Shown: one piece after another, positions 21,583 to 29,195 of the stretch | Position numbering within the stretch: the first letter of the stretch is position 1 | How the letters are laid out: each line of letters opens with the position of its first letter | Assembly: GCF_000373925.1 (NCBI RefSeq) | Contig: NZ_KB892787.1 | Location: forward strand, 13,547 to 45,924 | DNA: 32,378 nucleotides | Direction: 5' to 3' | Origin: Actinopolymorpha alba DSM 45243 | Lineage (GTDB): Bacteria > Actinomycetota > Actinomycetes > Propionibacteriales > Actinopolymorphaceae | The notes under the pieces: generated by a model | Databases searched by the model: none | Told to the model about the DNA's origin: nothing | The model's input: the letters and a program-made list of their open reading frames with translations, nothing else | Position numbers and translations under genes: made by a program

Positions 21583-23493
21583 ATGTCCACGACGACGACA
21601 CCGACCGGCAAGGTGATCGGAACCAGCGGCGACGCTCCCGCCGCTATCCCCACCCGCCACGCCCGACTGCGCGCCTGGGTACAAGAGGTGGCTGACCTGT
21701 GCCAGCCGGACCAGGTGTACTGGTGCGACGGCTCCGACGAGGAGTGGCAGCGCCTCACCGACCAGCTGGTCGCGGCCGGCACCCTTGCGCGCCTCAACCC
21801 TGACAAGAAGCCCAATTCCTTCTGGGCGCGTACCGACCCAAGCGACGTCGCCCGAGTCGAGTCGCGCACGTTCATCTGCTCGGTCAGGGAGGCCGACGCG
21901 GGTCCCACGAACAACTGGATGGACCCCGCGCGGATGAAGGAGACAATGACGGAGCTGTACCGCGGCAGTATGCGGGGCCGGACGATGTACGTCGTACCGT
22001 TCTGCATGGGTCCACTGGATACTGACAGCGGACGTTCCGACAGCTCCGGTCAGCCGGACCCCCACCAGCCGACACCGCACCAACCCATGTTCGGCGTGGA
22101 GATCACCGATTCGGCGTACGTCGTGGCATCGATGCGGATTATGACGAGGATGGGGCAAGCCGCCCTTGACGCACTCGGTGAGGACCGGAATTTCGTTCCC
22201 TGCCTGCATTCTGTCGGCGCCCCGCTGGCCCCCGGCGAGGACGATGTCGCGTGGCCGTGTAGCCAGACCAAGTACATTTCGCATTTCCCGGAGACGCGCG
22301 AGATCTGGTCATACGGCTCGGGATATGGCGGCAATTCGTTGCTGGGCAAGAAGTGTTACTCCCTGCGGATCGCGAGCGCGATCGCGCGGGACGAGGGTTG
22401 GCTTGCCGAGCACATGCTGATCCTCAAGCTCACCTCACCGCAGCAGCGGGTCTACTACGTCGCCGCGGCGTTTCCGAGTGCCTGCGGTAAGACGAACCTC
22501 GCGATGCTCGAGCCGACCATCCCCGGCTGGAAGGTCGAGACCCTCGGAGACGACATCGCGTGGCTGCGGTTCGGTGCGGATGGGCGGCTCTACGCGCAGA
22601 ACCCCGAGTTCGGTTTCTTCGGCGTCGCGCCCGGCACCGGCTGGAAGACGAACCCGAACGCGATGCGCACCATCGAGCGCGGAAACTCGCTCTTCACCAA
22701 CGTCGCGCTCACCGACGATGGCGACGTCTGGTGGGAGGGCTACTCCGAGGAACCCCCAGCACACCTGACGGACTGGAAGGGTCGCGACTGGACACCTGAG
22801 TCAGACGAGCCGTCCAGCCACCCGAACAGCAGGTTCTGCACGCCCATCATGCAATGCCCGATCGTCGCGCCGGAGTACGACGACCCGCGCGGCGTACCCA
22901 TTTCCGCGATTCTCTTCGGTGGCCGCCGCGCCACGACGGTTCCGCTGGTGACGGAGGCGCGGGACTGGACGCACGGCGTCTTCATGGGTGCCACCCTGTC
23001 GTCGGAGACCACGGCCGCGGCCGAGGGCCAGGTGGGTGTCGTACGCCGCGACCCGATGGCGATGCTGCCGTTCATCGGTTACGACGCCGGCGACTACTTC
23101 GGCCACTGGATCAGCGTCGGCAAGCAGCAGGATGCGTCGAAGTTGCCGCGGATCTTCTACGTCAACTGGTTCCGCCGCAACGAGGCCGGAAAGTTCCTGT
23201 GGCCTGGCTTCGGCGAGAACAGCCGGGTGCTCAAGTGGGTGATCGAGCGCCTCCAGGGTGCGGCGGAGGCGGTCGACACGCCGATCGGGTACGTCCCAAC
23301 GCCCGAGGCTCTCGACCTGAGCGGCCTTGACCTCAACCGGCGTGATGCCGAGGCGCTGGTCCGCGTGGACGTCGAGGAGTGGAAGGCGGAGGTGCCGTCG
23401 ATCGCGGAGTGGTTCGCGAAGTTCGGTGACACCCTCCCCACGCCGTTGTGGTCGGAGCTGGATGGTTTGAAGCAGCGGCTCGGCACCGAGTGA
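21583..23493 (+). CDS. pckG: Phosphoenolpyruvate carboxykinase (GTP)
   Basis: A 636-aa cytosolic enzyme that interconverts oxaloacetate plus GTP with PEP, CO2 and GDP, the first step of gluconeogenesis. Visible hallmarks are [40 protein letters not shown], the GTP-form P-loop [13 protein letters not shown] (about residue 297 on) with the catalytic Cys/Lys pair, [11 protein letters not shown] (metal-binding Asp), [14 protein letters not shown] and [11 protein letters not shown]. Between CMGPLD (ends residue 146) and GVEITD (starts 171) lie 24 residues rich in Ser, Pro, His and Gln, about 20 more than usual. ATG 21583 is preceded by only a weak GGTGA. A hairpin follows at 23606. Confidence 0.96.
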   Translation: MSTTTTPTGKVIGTSGDAPAAIPTRHARLRAWVQEVADLCQPDQVYWCDGSDEEWQRLTDQLVAAGTLARLNPDKKPNSFWARTDPSDVARVESRTFICSVREADAGPTNNWMDPARMKETMTELYRGSMRGRTMYVVPFCMGPLDTDSGRSDSSGQPDPHQPTPHQPMFGVEITDSAYVVASMRIMTRMGQAALDALGEDRNFVPCLHSVGAPLAPGEDDVAWPCSQTKYISHFPETREIWSYGSGYGGNSLLGKKCYSLRIASAIARDEGWLAEHMLILKLTSPQQRVYYVAAAFPSACGKTNLAMLEPTIPGWKVETLGDDIAWLRFGADGRLYAQNPEFGFFGVAPGTGWKTNPNAMRTIERGNSLFTNVALTDDGDVWWEGYSEEPPAHLTDWKGRDWTPESDEPSSHPNSRFCTPIMQCPIVAPEYDDPRGVPISAILFGGRRATTVPLVTEARDWTHGVFMGATLSSETTAAAEGQVGVVRRDPMAMLPFIGYDAGDYFGHWISVGKQQDASKLPRIFYVNWFRRNEAGKFLWPGFGENSRVLKWVIERLQGAAEAVDTPIGYVPTPEALDLSGLDLNRRDAEALVRVDVEEWKAEVPSIAEWFAKFGDTLPTPLWSELDGLKQRLGTE

Positions 23494-23605
23494 GCGGAGT
23501 GGTCGGCAAGCGAGGAACGAGCACAGCCGCCCGCGCAGCGAACGAGAAGCCGAACGCGACCATATACACAGAGCGGCTCGGCGCCGAGTAGGCGGGATAC
23601 GCCAC

Positions 23606-23651
23606 ACTTGTCGGAGGTTTCGGGGTTCTGACCCTGGAGCCTCCGACAAGT
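23606..23651 (+). terminator. Terminator-like hairpin between pckG and the SPFH operon
   Basis: ACTTGTCGGAGG (23606-23617) pairs perfectly with CCTCCGACAAGT (23640-23651), with an inner GGGTT/ACCC pairing. It lies 112 bp after the pckG stop and 18 bp before the next start, so it could also act as a leader structure. Confidence 0.6.
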
Positions 23652-23669
23652 CTGTCCTCAGGGGGAACC

Positions 23670-23900
23670 ATGCGTACAGCCTTGCTTGCTCTGTGGTTCG
23701 CCGTCTTCCTCGCCTCGCTGGGCGCCGCGGGCGCGGCCTTCGTCCATGCCGGGCGCCTGCGACGGGAGAAGGCCGCGTTACGGGACCTCGTCGCGCGGTT
23801 GAAGGACCTCGCCTGGGACCAGCGCGAACTCGACCCCCATCTCAGCACGATCATCATCGACGAGATCCGCACCTACGAGAAGAAGGAGCTGCGCGGATGA
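23670..23900 (+). CDS. Small membrane-anchored protein upstream of SPFH lipoprotein
   Basis: A 76-aa protein. Residues 3-27 are hydrophobic (ALLALWFAVFLASLGAAGAA...), predicted as one membrane helix or an uncleaved signal. The rest is charged and helical (GRLRREKAALRDLVARLKDL, HLSTIIIDEIRTYEKKEL) and could form a short coiled coil. No family is recognised. ATG 23670 has CAGGGGGAA upstream. The stop overlaps the next start by ATGA, so it is produced with the SPFH lipoprotein and is probably a partner at the membrane. Confidence 0.78.
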   Translation: MRTALLALWFAVFLASLGAAGAAFVHAGRLRREKAALRDLVARLKDLAWDQRELDPHLSTIIIDEIRTYEKKELRG

Positions 23901-24787
23901 GGAAACGCTCCATTCTGGCCCTGACCATTGTCGGAGTGGTTGGTGCGGTCATCGCGCTCAATGGCTGTACGAGCATCAGCACCCAGCCCGACGAGGCGGG
24001 TCTCACCTACAACGCCGGCCCGTTGTCCAGCACGAAGTTCGACACGTGTGTCAATCCGAGCACGCGCGGCTGGGATGGCCCGGGCGACCTGCACTACACG
24101 TACCCCTTCGGCCAACGGACGTACGACTTCAGCGCCGGCAAGAGCTCTGACGGCAACCCGATCAGTGTCGTCACCAGCGACAACGTCACGATGACGGTGA
24201 CGGGCGTCGCGACGTTCGCACTCAACACCGACTGCAAGACGCTGCGGCAGTTCCACGAGCGGATCGGCATCAAGTTCCAGGCCTATATGGACGAAGGCCA
24301 GACCACCGAGGGCTGGACGACCATGCTCAACGTCTACCTCAGGCAGCCACTCGACAAGGCGATGGATGCCGCCTCGAAGAAGTACGGCTACAAGGCCCTC
24401 TACTCCGATCCCGCGGTGAAGGAGAAGTGGGAGGACGAGGTGGGCCGGCTGGCCTCGCAGTTCATCAAGGACCAGGCGGGCGCTGACTTCTTCTGCCAGC
24501 CGTCGTACGCCGGTGCCGGCCCGTGCGGGAACGCTGTCCTGACCCTGCAGGCGCCGGTGCCACCGGAGAACATCCGGGCCGCCCTGACCGCCGAGCAGGA
24601 GGCGGTGGCCCAGAACAACGCGCAGAAGCAGCGGAACGAAACCGTGCGGACGGAGTTGGAGTCGATCCGCGAACTCGTGAAGGTCCTTGGCCCCGAAGGC
24701 TATGTGCTCTACAAGGCGGTCCAGGAAGGCAAGGTCTCTGTCGTACCCGTGCCGGCCGGCAGCGGCATCAACATCAACCCGAGGTAG
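23897..24787 (+). CDS. SPFH/Band-7 domain lipoprotein
   Basis: A 296-aa lipoprotein. The signal peptide RKRSILALTIVGVVGAVIAL ends in lipobox LNGC at about residue 24. The mature part has an SPFH-like sequence: GLTYNAGPLSSTKFDTCV, GDLHYTYPFGQRTYDFS, SVVTSDNVTMTVTGVATFAL, FHERIGIKFQAYM, then a helical tail (LTAEQEAVAQNNAQKQRNET) and LGPEGYVLYKAVQEGKV. SPFH proteins oligomerise and scaffold membranes; here the lipobox places it outside the cytoplasmic membrane, unlike classical flotillins. Four Cys residues in the mature part may form disulfides. It is coupled to the small membrane protein before it. Terminal repeats follow its stop. Confidence 0.8.
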   Translation: MRKRSILALTIVGVVGAVIALNGCTSISTQPDEAGLTYNAGPLSSTKFDTCVNPSTRGWDGPGDLHYTYPFGQRTYDFSAGKSSDGNPISVVTSDNVTMTVTGVATFALNTDCKTLRQFHERIGIKFQAYMDEGQTTEGWTTMLNVYLRQPLDKAMDAASKKYGYKALYSDPAVKEKWEDEVGRLASQFIKDQAGADFFCQPSYAGAGPCGNAVLTLQAPVPPENIRAALTAEQEAVAQNNAQKQRNETVRTELESIRELVKVLGPEGYVLYKAVQEGKVSVVPVPAGSGININPR

Positions 24788-24792
24788 CGGGC

Positions 24793-24849
24793 CTCCTGGA
24801 CGCGGAGGTTCCTCCAGCACGCGGAGGTTTCTCCTGGACGCGGAGGTTT
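24793..24849 (+). repeat. Three tandem 19-bp repeats
   Basis: CTCCTGGACGCGGAGGTTY occurs at 24793-24811, 24812-24830 (CTCCAGCACGCGGAGGTTT) and 24831-24849. Each unit contains CCTCC...GGAGG or CTCC...GGAG arms and can fold as a small hairpin. The array sits 5 bp after the SPFH stop and leads into the long hairpin, so it probably belongs to the 3' end of that transcript. Confidence 0.75.
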
Positions 24850-24850
24850 C

Positions 24851-24903
24851 TGGGTCGGGGGCGCCCTTGTACGGCTCTATTGGCCAAGGGTGCCCCCGAC
24901 CCA
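24851..24903. repeat. Long hairpin with conserved loop, copy 2
   Basis: TGGGTCGGGGGC (24851-24862) pairs with GCCCCCGACCCA (24892-24903), followed inward by CCCTTG/CAAGGG, giving 18 bp with one g/t mismatch. The loop TACGGCTCTATTGGC is identical to that of copy 1 at 20781-20841. It lies between the convergent SPFH and acetyltransferase-fusion genes and ends 1 bp before the stop of the latter. Confidence 0.8.
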
Positions 24904-24904
24904 A

Positions 24905-26641
24905 TCAACGCGGCTGGAGTCCGCGTAACGATGCCGCCGGCTCCGGCCGGTGTACGCCACGCGGCCGATAGCCGAGCGCGTCGCTTTCCCCGAGGTAGTC
25001 GGCGAGCAACCAGATGATGGCGAGCCACATCTCGGTGCCCTGAAGGCCGGCAGTCCGCTGACGGTCGGGCCCACGTTCCATGGCGAAGGAGAAACCCTCG
25101 CCGTCACGCCAACCCAGCAACGCCCGCTCCAACTGCCCGAGCGCCCAGACCTCGCCCTCCTGGCGCCGGGAACGCGTCTGCTTCCCGGCCAGCCACAGTG
25201 GGTGGATCACGTCGAGGACATTGCAGGCATTGCCACGACCTTCTCCGAAGTACGCCGCGTCTCGGCTGTGGGTGAGGACCGTGTCGACGGCCTGCTCCGG
25301 ATACGGCAGCGGAAGCCCGAACTGCGCGTACGTCCCACGGGTGAGCCGGTAGAACCCGTTGACTGGCTGCAGCCAACGCTGCTGCCCATCAGGCTGGCTC
25401 CACATGGCATGGAACGGATCGGCGTTCGCGAGCAGCCAGCCGAAGAGCGGCTCGGCCGGGCTGCGCAGGCCGAAGTCGACCAAGTTGCGGTAGACGCCGG
25501 TGCCGAACGCATCGACCCAGGAGCCGGAGTGCCAGCCGCGGGTATTCCACGGCATGGATTCCAGGCGCGCGATCAGGTCAGCGGGTTCCATCTCGGACAC
25601 GGCCCGCACGGGATGCGCGAACGACGTTCCCAACAATTGCAGGGCGTAGCCCACACAGAGGATGTGGTAGCTACCTCCACCACTGTCAAGGGAAGGTTGC
25701 GTACCTTCGGAGTACTCCGGAACGAGGCCGGTGTCGGGGTCCTGGAGCGACCGTAGGTGGGCCGCGATCGCCTCGCCGCCGACCTGTGGTGGCGCCGATC
25801 CGAGCAGCAGGTCAGCGATCTCGACGGCGTCGCACCAGGCCCGGACGGTCGACCCCGCATCCGGCCGATCGAGGAACCGTCCGCCGAGTTCGCTGTCGGA
25901 GTCGGCCTGCCAGCAGCGGGAGAGTACGTCGGCGGCCTGGCCGCGCGCCTTGTCGGCGAACGCCCCCAGCCGGGTGGCCAGGTCCCGCTCCGACGCCCGG
26001 CCGCCCAGGTCGCCCCGGTCGCTCCGGTCGCTCCGGTCGCCGGCCCGATCGCTGTCTCGGGCGTCGCGACGGTCCCGGATCTGCCGGGCCGGGTTGCCGG
26101 CGACCACGGCCCAGGCCGGGACGTCCTTGGTCACGATGGAGCCCGCTCCGATGACCGCATGGTCGCCGATGGTCACTCCGTCGACCACGACCACGTGCGA
26201 TCCGATCCACACGTCGTCGCCGATGGTGATACCCCGGCTGGTCGTGGGTTGCTTGCAGACCGGACGGTCGGGCGCCATCGAATGGTTGAAGCCGAGGAGG
26301 GAGGTGTGGGCTCCGACCCGCACCTGGTTGCCCATGCGTACCCGCCCGCGGACCACGGAGTAGGGGTTGAGGGTGCTCTCGGCGCCCATCTCGAAGTCGT
26401 CCACGAGCACGTACGCGTGTGCCGCGATGTAAGAGCTCTCGCCCACCCGGAGTCGCTTCGGGATGACCGCGGCGAGGGACGAGACGAAGGCGTCCTCGGC
26501 GAAGCTGACGTCGCCGCGCTGTGAGAGCTGCGCCTGCCATCCCAACTGGACCTTGCGCTCGGCCTCGTCAGCCTGCCGGCGGTACGCCCACGGGGCGAAG
26601 TCGTAGAAGGTGTCGGGGGTGGGCGCGCTGCCGTCGTTCAT
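24905..26641 (-). CDS. Hexapeptide-repeat acetyltransferase fused to a probable alpha/alpha-toroid domain
   Basis: A 578-aa two-domain protein. Residues about 65-185 form a left-handed beta-helix acyltransferase of the maltose/NodL type: [40 protein letters not shown], a catalytic-type His in LLGFNHSM (His 120), [39 protein letters not shown] and AGNPAR. Residues about 187-220 are a low-complexity Asp/Arg linker. The remainder ([92 protein letters not shown]) looks like repeated helical hairpins of an alpha/alpha toroid (glycan-hydrolase or prenyltransferase type). ATG 26641 has GGGAGAGGA upstream. Probably it modifies a sugar or glycoconjugate. Confidence 0.8.
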   Translation of the reverse strand: MNDGSAPTPDTFYDFAPWAYRRQADEAERKVQLGWQAQLSQRGDVSFAEDAFVSSLAAVIPKRLRVGESSYIAAHAYVLVDDFEMGAESTLNPYSVVRGRVRMGNQVRVGAHTSLLGFNHSMAPDRPVCKQPTTSRGITIGDDVWIGSHVVVVDGVTIGDHAVIGAGSIVTKDVPAWAVVAGNPARQIRDRRDARDSDRAGDRSDRSDRGDLGGRASERDLATRLGAFADKARGQAADVLSRCWQADSDSELGGRFLDRPDAGSTVRAWCDAVEIADLLLGSAPPQVGGEAIAAHLRSLQDPDTGLVPEYSEGTQPSLDSGGGSYHILCVGYALQLLGTSFAHPVRAVSEMEPADLIARLESMPWNTRGWHSGSWVDAFGTGVYRNLVDFGLRSPAEPLFGWLLANADPFHAMWSQPDGQQRWLQPVNGFYRLTRGTYAQFGLPLPYPEQAVDTVLTHSRDAAYFGEGRGNACNVLDVIHPLWLAGKQTRSRRQEGEVWALGQLERALLGWRDGEGFSFAMERGPDRQRTAGLQGTEMWLAIIWLLADYLGESDALGYRPRGVHRPEPAASLRGLQPR

Positions 26642-26760
26642 GGAGTCCTCTCCCGAGACGACCCGAAGTTTCTCTCCTGGGAAACCGCTCTCCCAGTCCG
26701 GAGAGCTTCCCGCATTAGTCTGCGCGCACCAGAGCGGCCCCGACAACGAAAGCTTCAGGA

Positions 26761-27030
26761 TGCGGCCGTCCGTTCGACGGCAGGCGGCGCCGCCGCCCCG
26801 CGCTTGACCAGTACGCGCTCGCTGTCCGACTTGTCGGAAACGACGCCTATCTCACGGGCGACTCGGTCTTGGCTCAACGCAACCTCACGTTCTTGAACCC
26901 ATCCCGGATCACGTTCTGCACGGTCAGGCGCGACCGGATCGGGAGCGCGATCCGCGCTGGCGGGCCTGAGCCGGGCCTCACCGTACGAGCAGGTGCTCCC
27001 GCTCATGACAAACGAATTGCTTACAGGTAG
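26761..27030 (+). pseudogene. Remnant of an AbiEi-like (type IV antitoxin family) gene
   Basis: An open frame without a good start reads [20 protein letters not shown] (from 26803) then SVLAQRNLTFLNPSRITFCT and VRR. This is the central segment of AbiEi-family antitoxin-like proteins (YALAxxLVGPxAYLxxxSVLAxxGL...PxxxxxxTPRR). The N-terminal wHTH is missing upstream, and downstream the frame degenerates and stops in the operator of the intact gene. It appears to be a broken relative of the next gene. Confidence 0.5.
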
Positions 27031-27052
27031 CATCGATCTGTAAGCAATTCGT
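27012..27052. promoter_or_regulatory. 15-bp inverted-repeat operator of the AbiE system
   Basis: ACGAATTGCTTACAG (27012-27026) and CTGTAAGCAATTCGT (27038-27052) are perfect inverted repeats separated by 11 nt, ending 13 bp before ATG 27066. AbiEi antitoxins bind inverted repeats in their own promoter, so this is a strong candidate for autorepression. Confidence 0.82.
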
Positions 27053-27065
27053 CCGAGGTGGGGTT

Positions 27066-27650
27066 ATGGATATCGCGGCATTGCCGACCGTGATCAGTCG
27101 AGCCGACCTAGCCGAACTTGGCTTGTCCAAGCATCAGCTGTACGCGATGGCTCATGCCGGCCAGCTCGAGCAGATCGCACCAGGAATCTACGTCCGACCC
27201 GGCGAACTGGACGATACGACGGCGAGCTGGGCCGCGATCGGCCTCCGAAAGCCCGATGCGACGATCTGCCTGCTGTCGGCCCTCTCGTTGCACGACTTGA
27301 CCGACGAGATTCCACGTGAGACAGACATCGCCCTGCCCAGGGGCGAGCGGACCCTATCCGTCCGGTTCGCGCCGATCCATTGGCACTCCTTCGACCGTGC
27401 GACGTTCGGCCTTGGACGCACTCAACACCGGGTGACCGCTGAAGGTCTTACGATCGGGCTCTACTCGCCAGAACGAACGATCATCGACATCTTCCGCCTG
27501 CGTCACGAGATCGGCTCCGACATCGCCAACGACGCGTTGAAGAGATGGTTGCGCCGCCGCGGCAACACACCAGCGGCACTGCTCGAACTGGCTCGCTCAT
27601 TTCCCCACGCCTTGCCGGCGTTGCGTTCGGCGCTGGAGATCCTGCTGTGA
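27066..27650 (+). CDS. AbiEi-family antitoxin (type IV toxin-antitoxin)
   Basis: A 194-aa protein. Residues 8-50 are the winged HTH of the AbiEi_4-type domain (TVISRADLAELGLSKHQLYA, AHAGQLEQIAPGIYVRP). The C-terminal antitoxin domain includes DATICLLSALSLHDLTDEIP, IALPRGERTLSVRFAPIHWH, LTIGLYSPERTIIDIFRLRH and ALKRWLRRRGNTPAALLELA. AbiEi represses the operon and counteracts AbiEii, possibly through effects on the target rather than by direct binding. ATG 27066 has GAGGTGGGG upstream. It overlaps the toxin start by GTGA. The upstream 15-bp palindrome is its probable operator. Confidence 0.9.
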   Translation: MDIAALPTVISRADLAELGLSKHQLYAMAHAGQLEQIAPGIYVRPGELDDTTASWAAIGLRKPDATICLLSALSLHDLTDEIPRETDIALPRGERTLSVRFAPIHWHSFDRATFGLGRTQHRVTAEGLTIGLYSPERTIIDIFRLRHEIGSDIANDALKRWLRRRGNTPAALLELARSFPHALPALRSALEILL

Positions 27651-28561
27651 GCCCGGCTCCGCGGAAGGGGGCGCCTGCCGGCGACGCCTTTCTCGCCATC
27701 CAGAAGCTCGCCCGGAGCACCGGCGGGGATGTCCAGGAACTCCTGACGCTCTATGCGCTCGAGGGCCTGCTGGCCCGCCTGGCCGCCTCGCGCTACCGCG
27801 AAGACTTCGTCCTCAAAGGTGGTGTGCTGCTTGCCGCCTTCAGCCTGCGCCGGCCGACCAAAGACATCGACCTGCAGGCAACCCGAGTCGCCAACGAGAT
27901 CGATGATGTGCTCGAACGGATCCGTGAGCTTGCCGCCATCGACATCGACGACGGACTGGAGTTCAACTCATCCTCAATCACCGCGGACACCATCCGCGAG
28001 GACGGAGACTACGCTGGCGTCCGCGTCCGACTGACCGCAGCGCTTGGGCGCGCCCGCCTCCCTATCGGGATTGACGTCAACTTCGGTGACCCGATCTGGC
28101 CCGCACCCACTCCGATCACGCTTCCCCGTCTGACGCATCTAGGGCAGGAACCGGTCCAGGTTCTCGGCTATCCCCTCCCCATGGTCATCGCGGAGAAGAC
28201 CGTGACCGTTCTCGAGCGCGCCGAATCCAACACGCGATGGCGCGACTTCGCTGACCTTCTCACCATCAGCGCTCGACACGAGATGACGGCCGTTGATCTA
28301 CGCACGGCGTTGGAGACGGTGGCTGCCTACCGGCGGGTGAGTCTGCGGCCACTACTGCCCACGCTGACCGCCATGCCCGCTATGGCACAGGCCAAATGGT
28401 CCAGCTGGCGGCGTCGACACACCCACACCCACGACCTGCCTGTGCAGTTGCACGATGCGCTCATTGCGATCGCCTCGTTCACCGACCCCGTGCTGGGCGC
28501 GATGTTGACCCAGGACGCACGATGGGATCCGAGACGTCGGATCTGGGATCTGAAAGCCTGA
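27647..28561 (+). CDS. AbiEii-family nucleotidyltransferase toxin
   Basis: A 304-aa protein of the AbiEii/AbiGii group, DUF1814-type nucleotidyltransferases that use NTPs to modify RNA and halt growth, often giving phage resistance by abortive infection. The core motif is FVLKGGVLLAAFSLRRPTKDIDL, with GG and the paired Asp residues of DxD; the third acidic site is in IGIDVNFGDP. VIAEKTVTVLERAESNTRWRDFADLL carries the family Lys and the R/KDxxDL motif. Start GTG 27647 overlaps the AbiEi stop by 4 nt. Length is normal. It was probably acquired as a cassette together with its antitoxin. Confidence 0.9.
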   Translation: MSPAPRKGAPAGDAFLAIQKLARSTGGDVQELLTLYALEGLLARLAASRYREDFVLKGGVLLAAFSLRRPTKDIDLQATRVANEIDDVLERIRELAAIDIDDGLEFNSSSITADTIREDGDYAGVRVRLTAALGRARLPIGIDVNFGDPIWPAPTPITLPRLTHLGQEPVQVLGYPLPMVIAEKTVTVLERAESNTRWRDFADLLTISARHEMTAVDLRTALETVAAYRRVSLRPLLPTLTAMPAMAQAKWSSWRRRHTHTHDLPVQLHDALIAIASFTDPVLGAMLTQDARWDPRRRIWDLKA

Positions 28562-28562
28562 C

Positions 28563-28786
28563 TCGTCAAAAGTCGGCCTAGAGGAAGCCGAAGTCGCCAT
28601 CGTCAAGGCCCGCGAGCTCCTTGAGGCGGCCCGACAGCTGTTTCCGGCCACGGCGGCAGCCCGCGCTGCTTGGAGGCCGTCGCCGCAGGGGTGGCTGCCG
28701 CCTTCGATGAGCGAGATCGGCTCGGGGCAGACGTGCTGGTGGGCGTGAACTCGGCCGGACTGGCGGAGCAGTCCTTTTGGCAGTAG
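28563..28786 (+). pseudogene. Frameshifted unidentified coding remnant
   Basis: On the plus strand GLEEAEVAIVKARELLEAAR then QLFPATAAARA is followed, after a frame change near 28668, by LEAVAAGVAAAFDERDRLGA then DVLVGVNSAGLAEQSFWQ and a stop at 28786. Both pieces look coding, but no family is recognised and no start is seen. Confidence 0.3.
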
Positions 28787-28789
28787 CTG

Positions 28790-29051
<262 letters not shown>

Positions 29052-29195
29052 CCTGGCTCCTCCTGTCGTCCGGATGAACAGTCACTATTTTCCCTGCGCG
29101 GCTTGGCGATTTATGGCTACTGTGCGCTGGCCGCTCGCCTGTGGGGCGGTTCCGGAGCGTTGTTCTGCGAACTGTCAGTGAAGGGCGGTCCTGCC

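Noticed and set aside
21170-21601. Minus-strand 143-codon ORF before pckG
   Set aside because: It covers the pckG start and promoter region, has no ribosome binding site and no recognisable domain.
24793-24849. Tandem 19-bp repeats as a CRISPR array
   Set aside because: The units are directly adjacent with no spacers and there are no cas genes nearby.
26642-26746. Longer start at 26746 for the acetyltransferase fusion
   Set aside because: The extra 35 residues look unstructured and ATG 26641 has a strong GGGAGAGGA leader.
26755-27033. Minus-strand 92-codon ORF before the AbiE operon
   Set aside because: The plus strand of the same region reads a recognisable AbiEi-like segment, while the minus translation has no motif.
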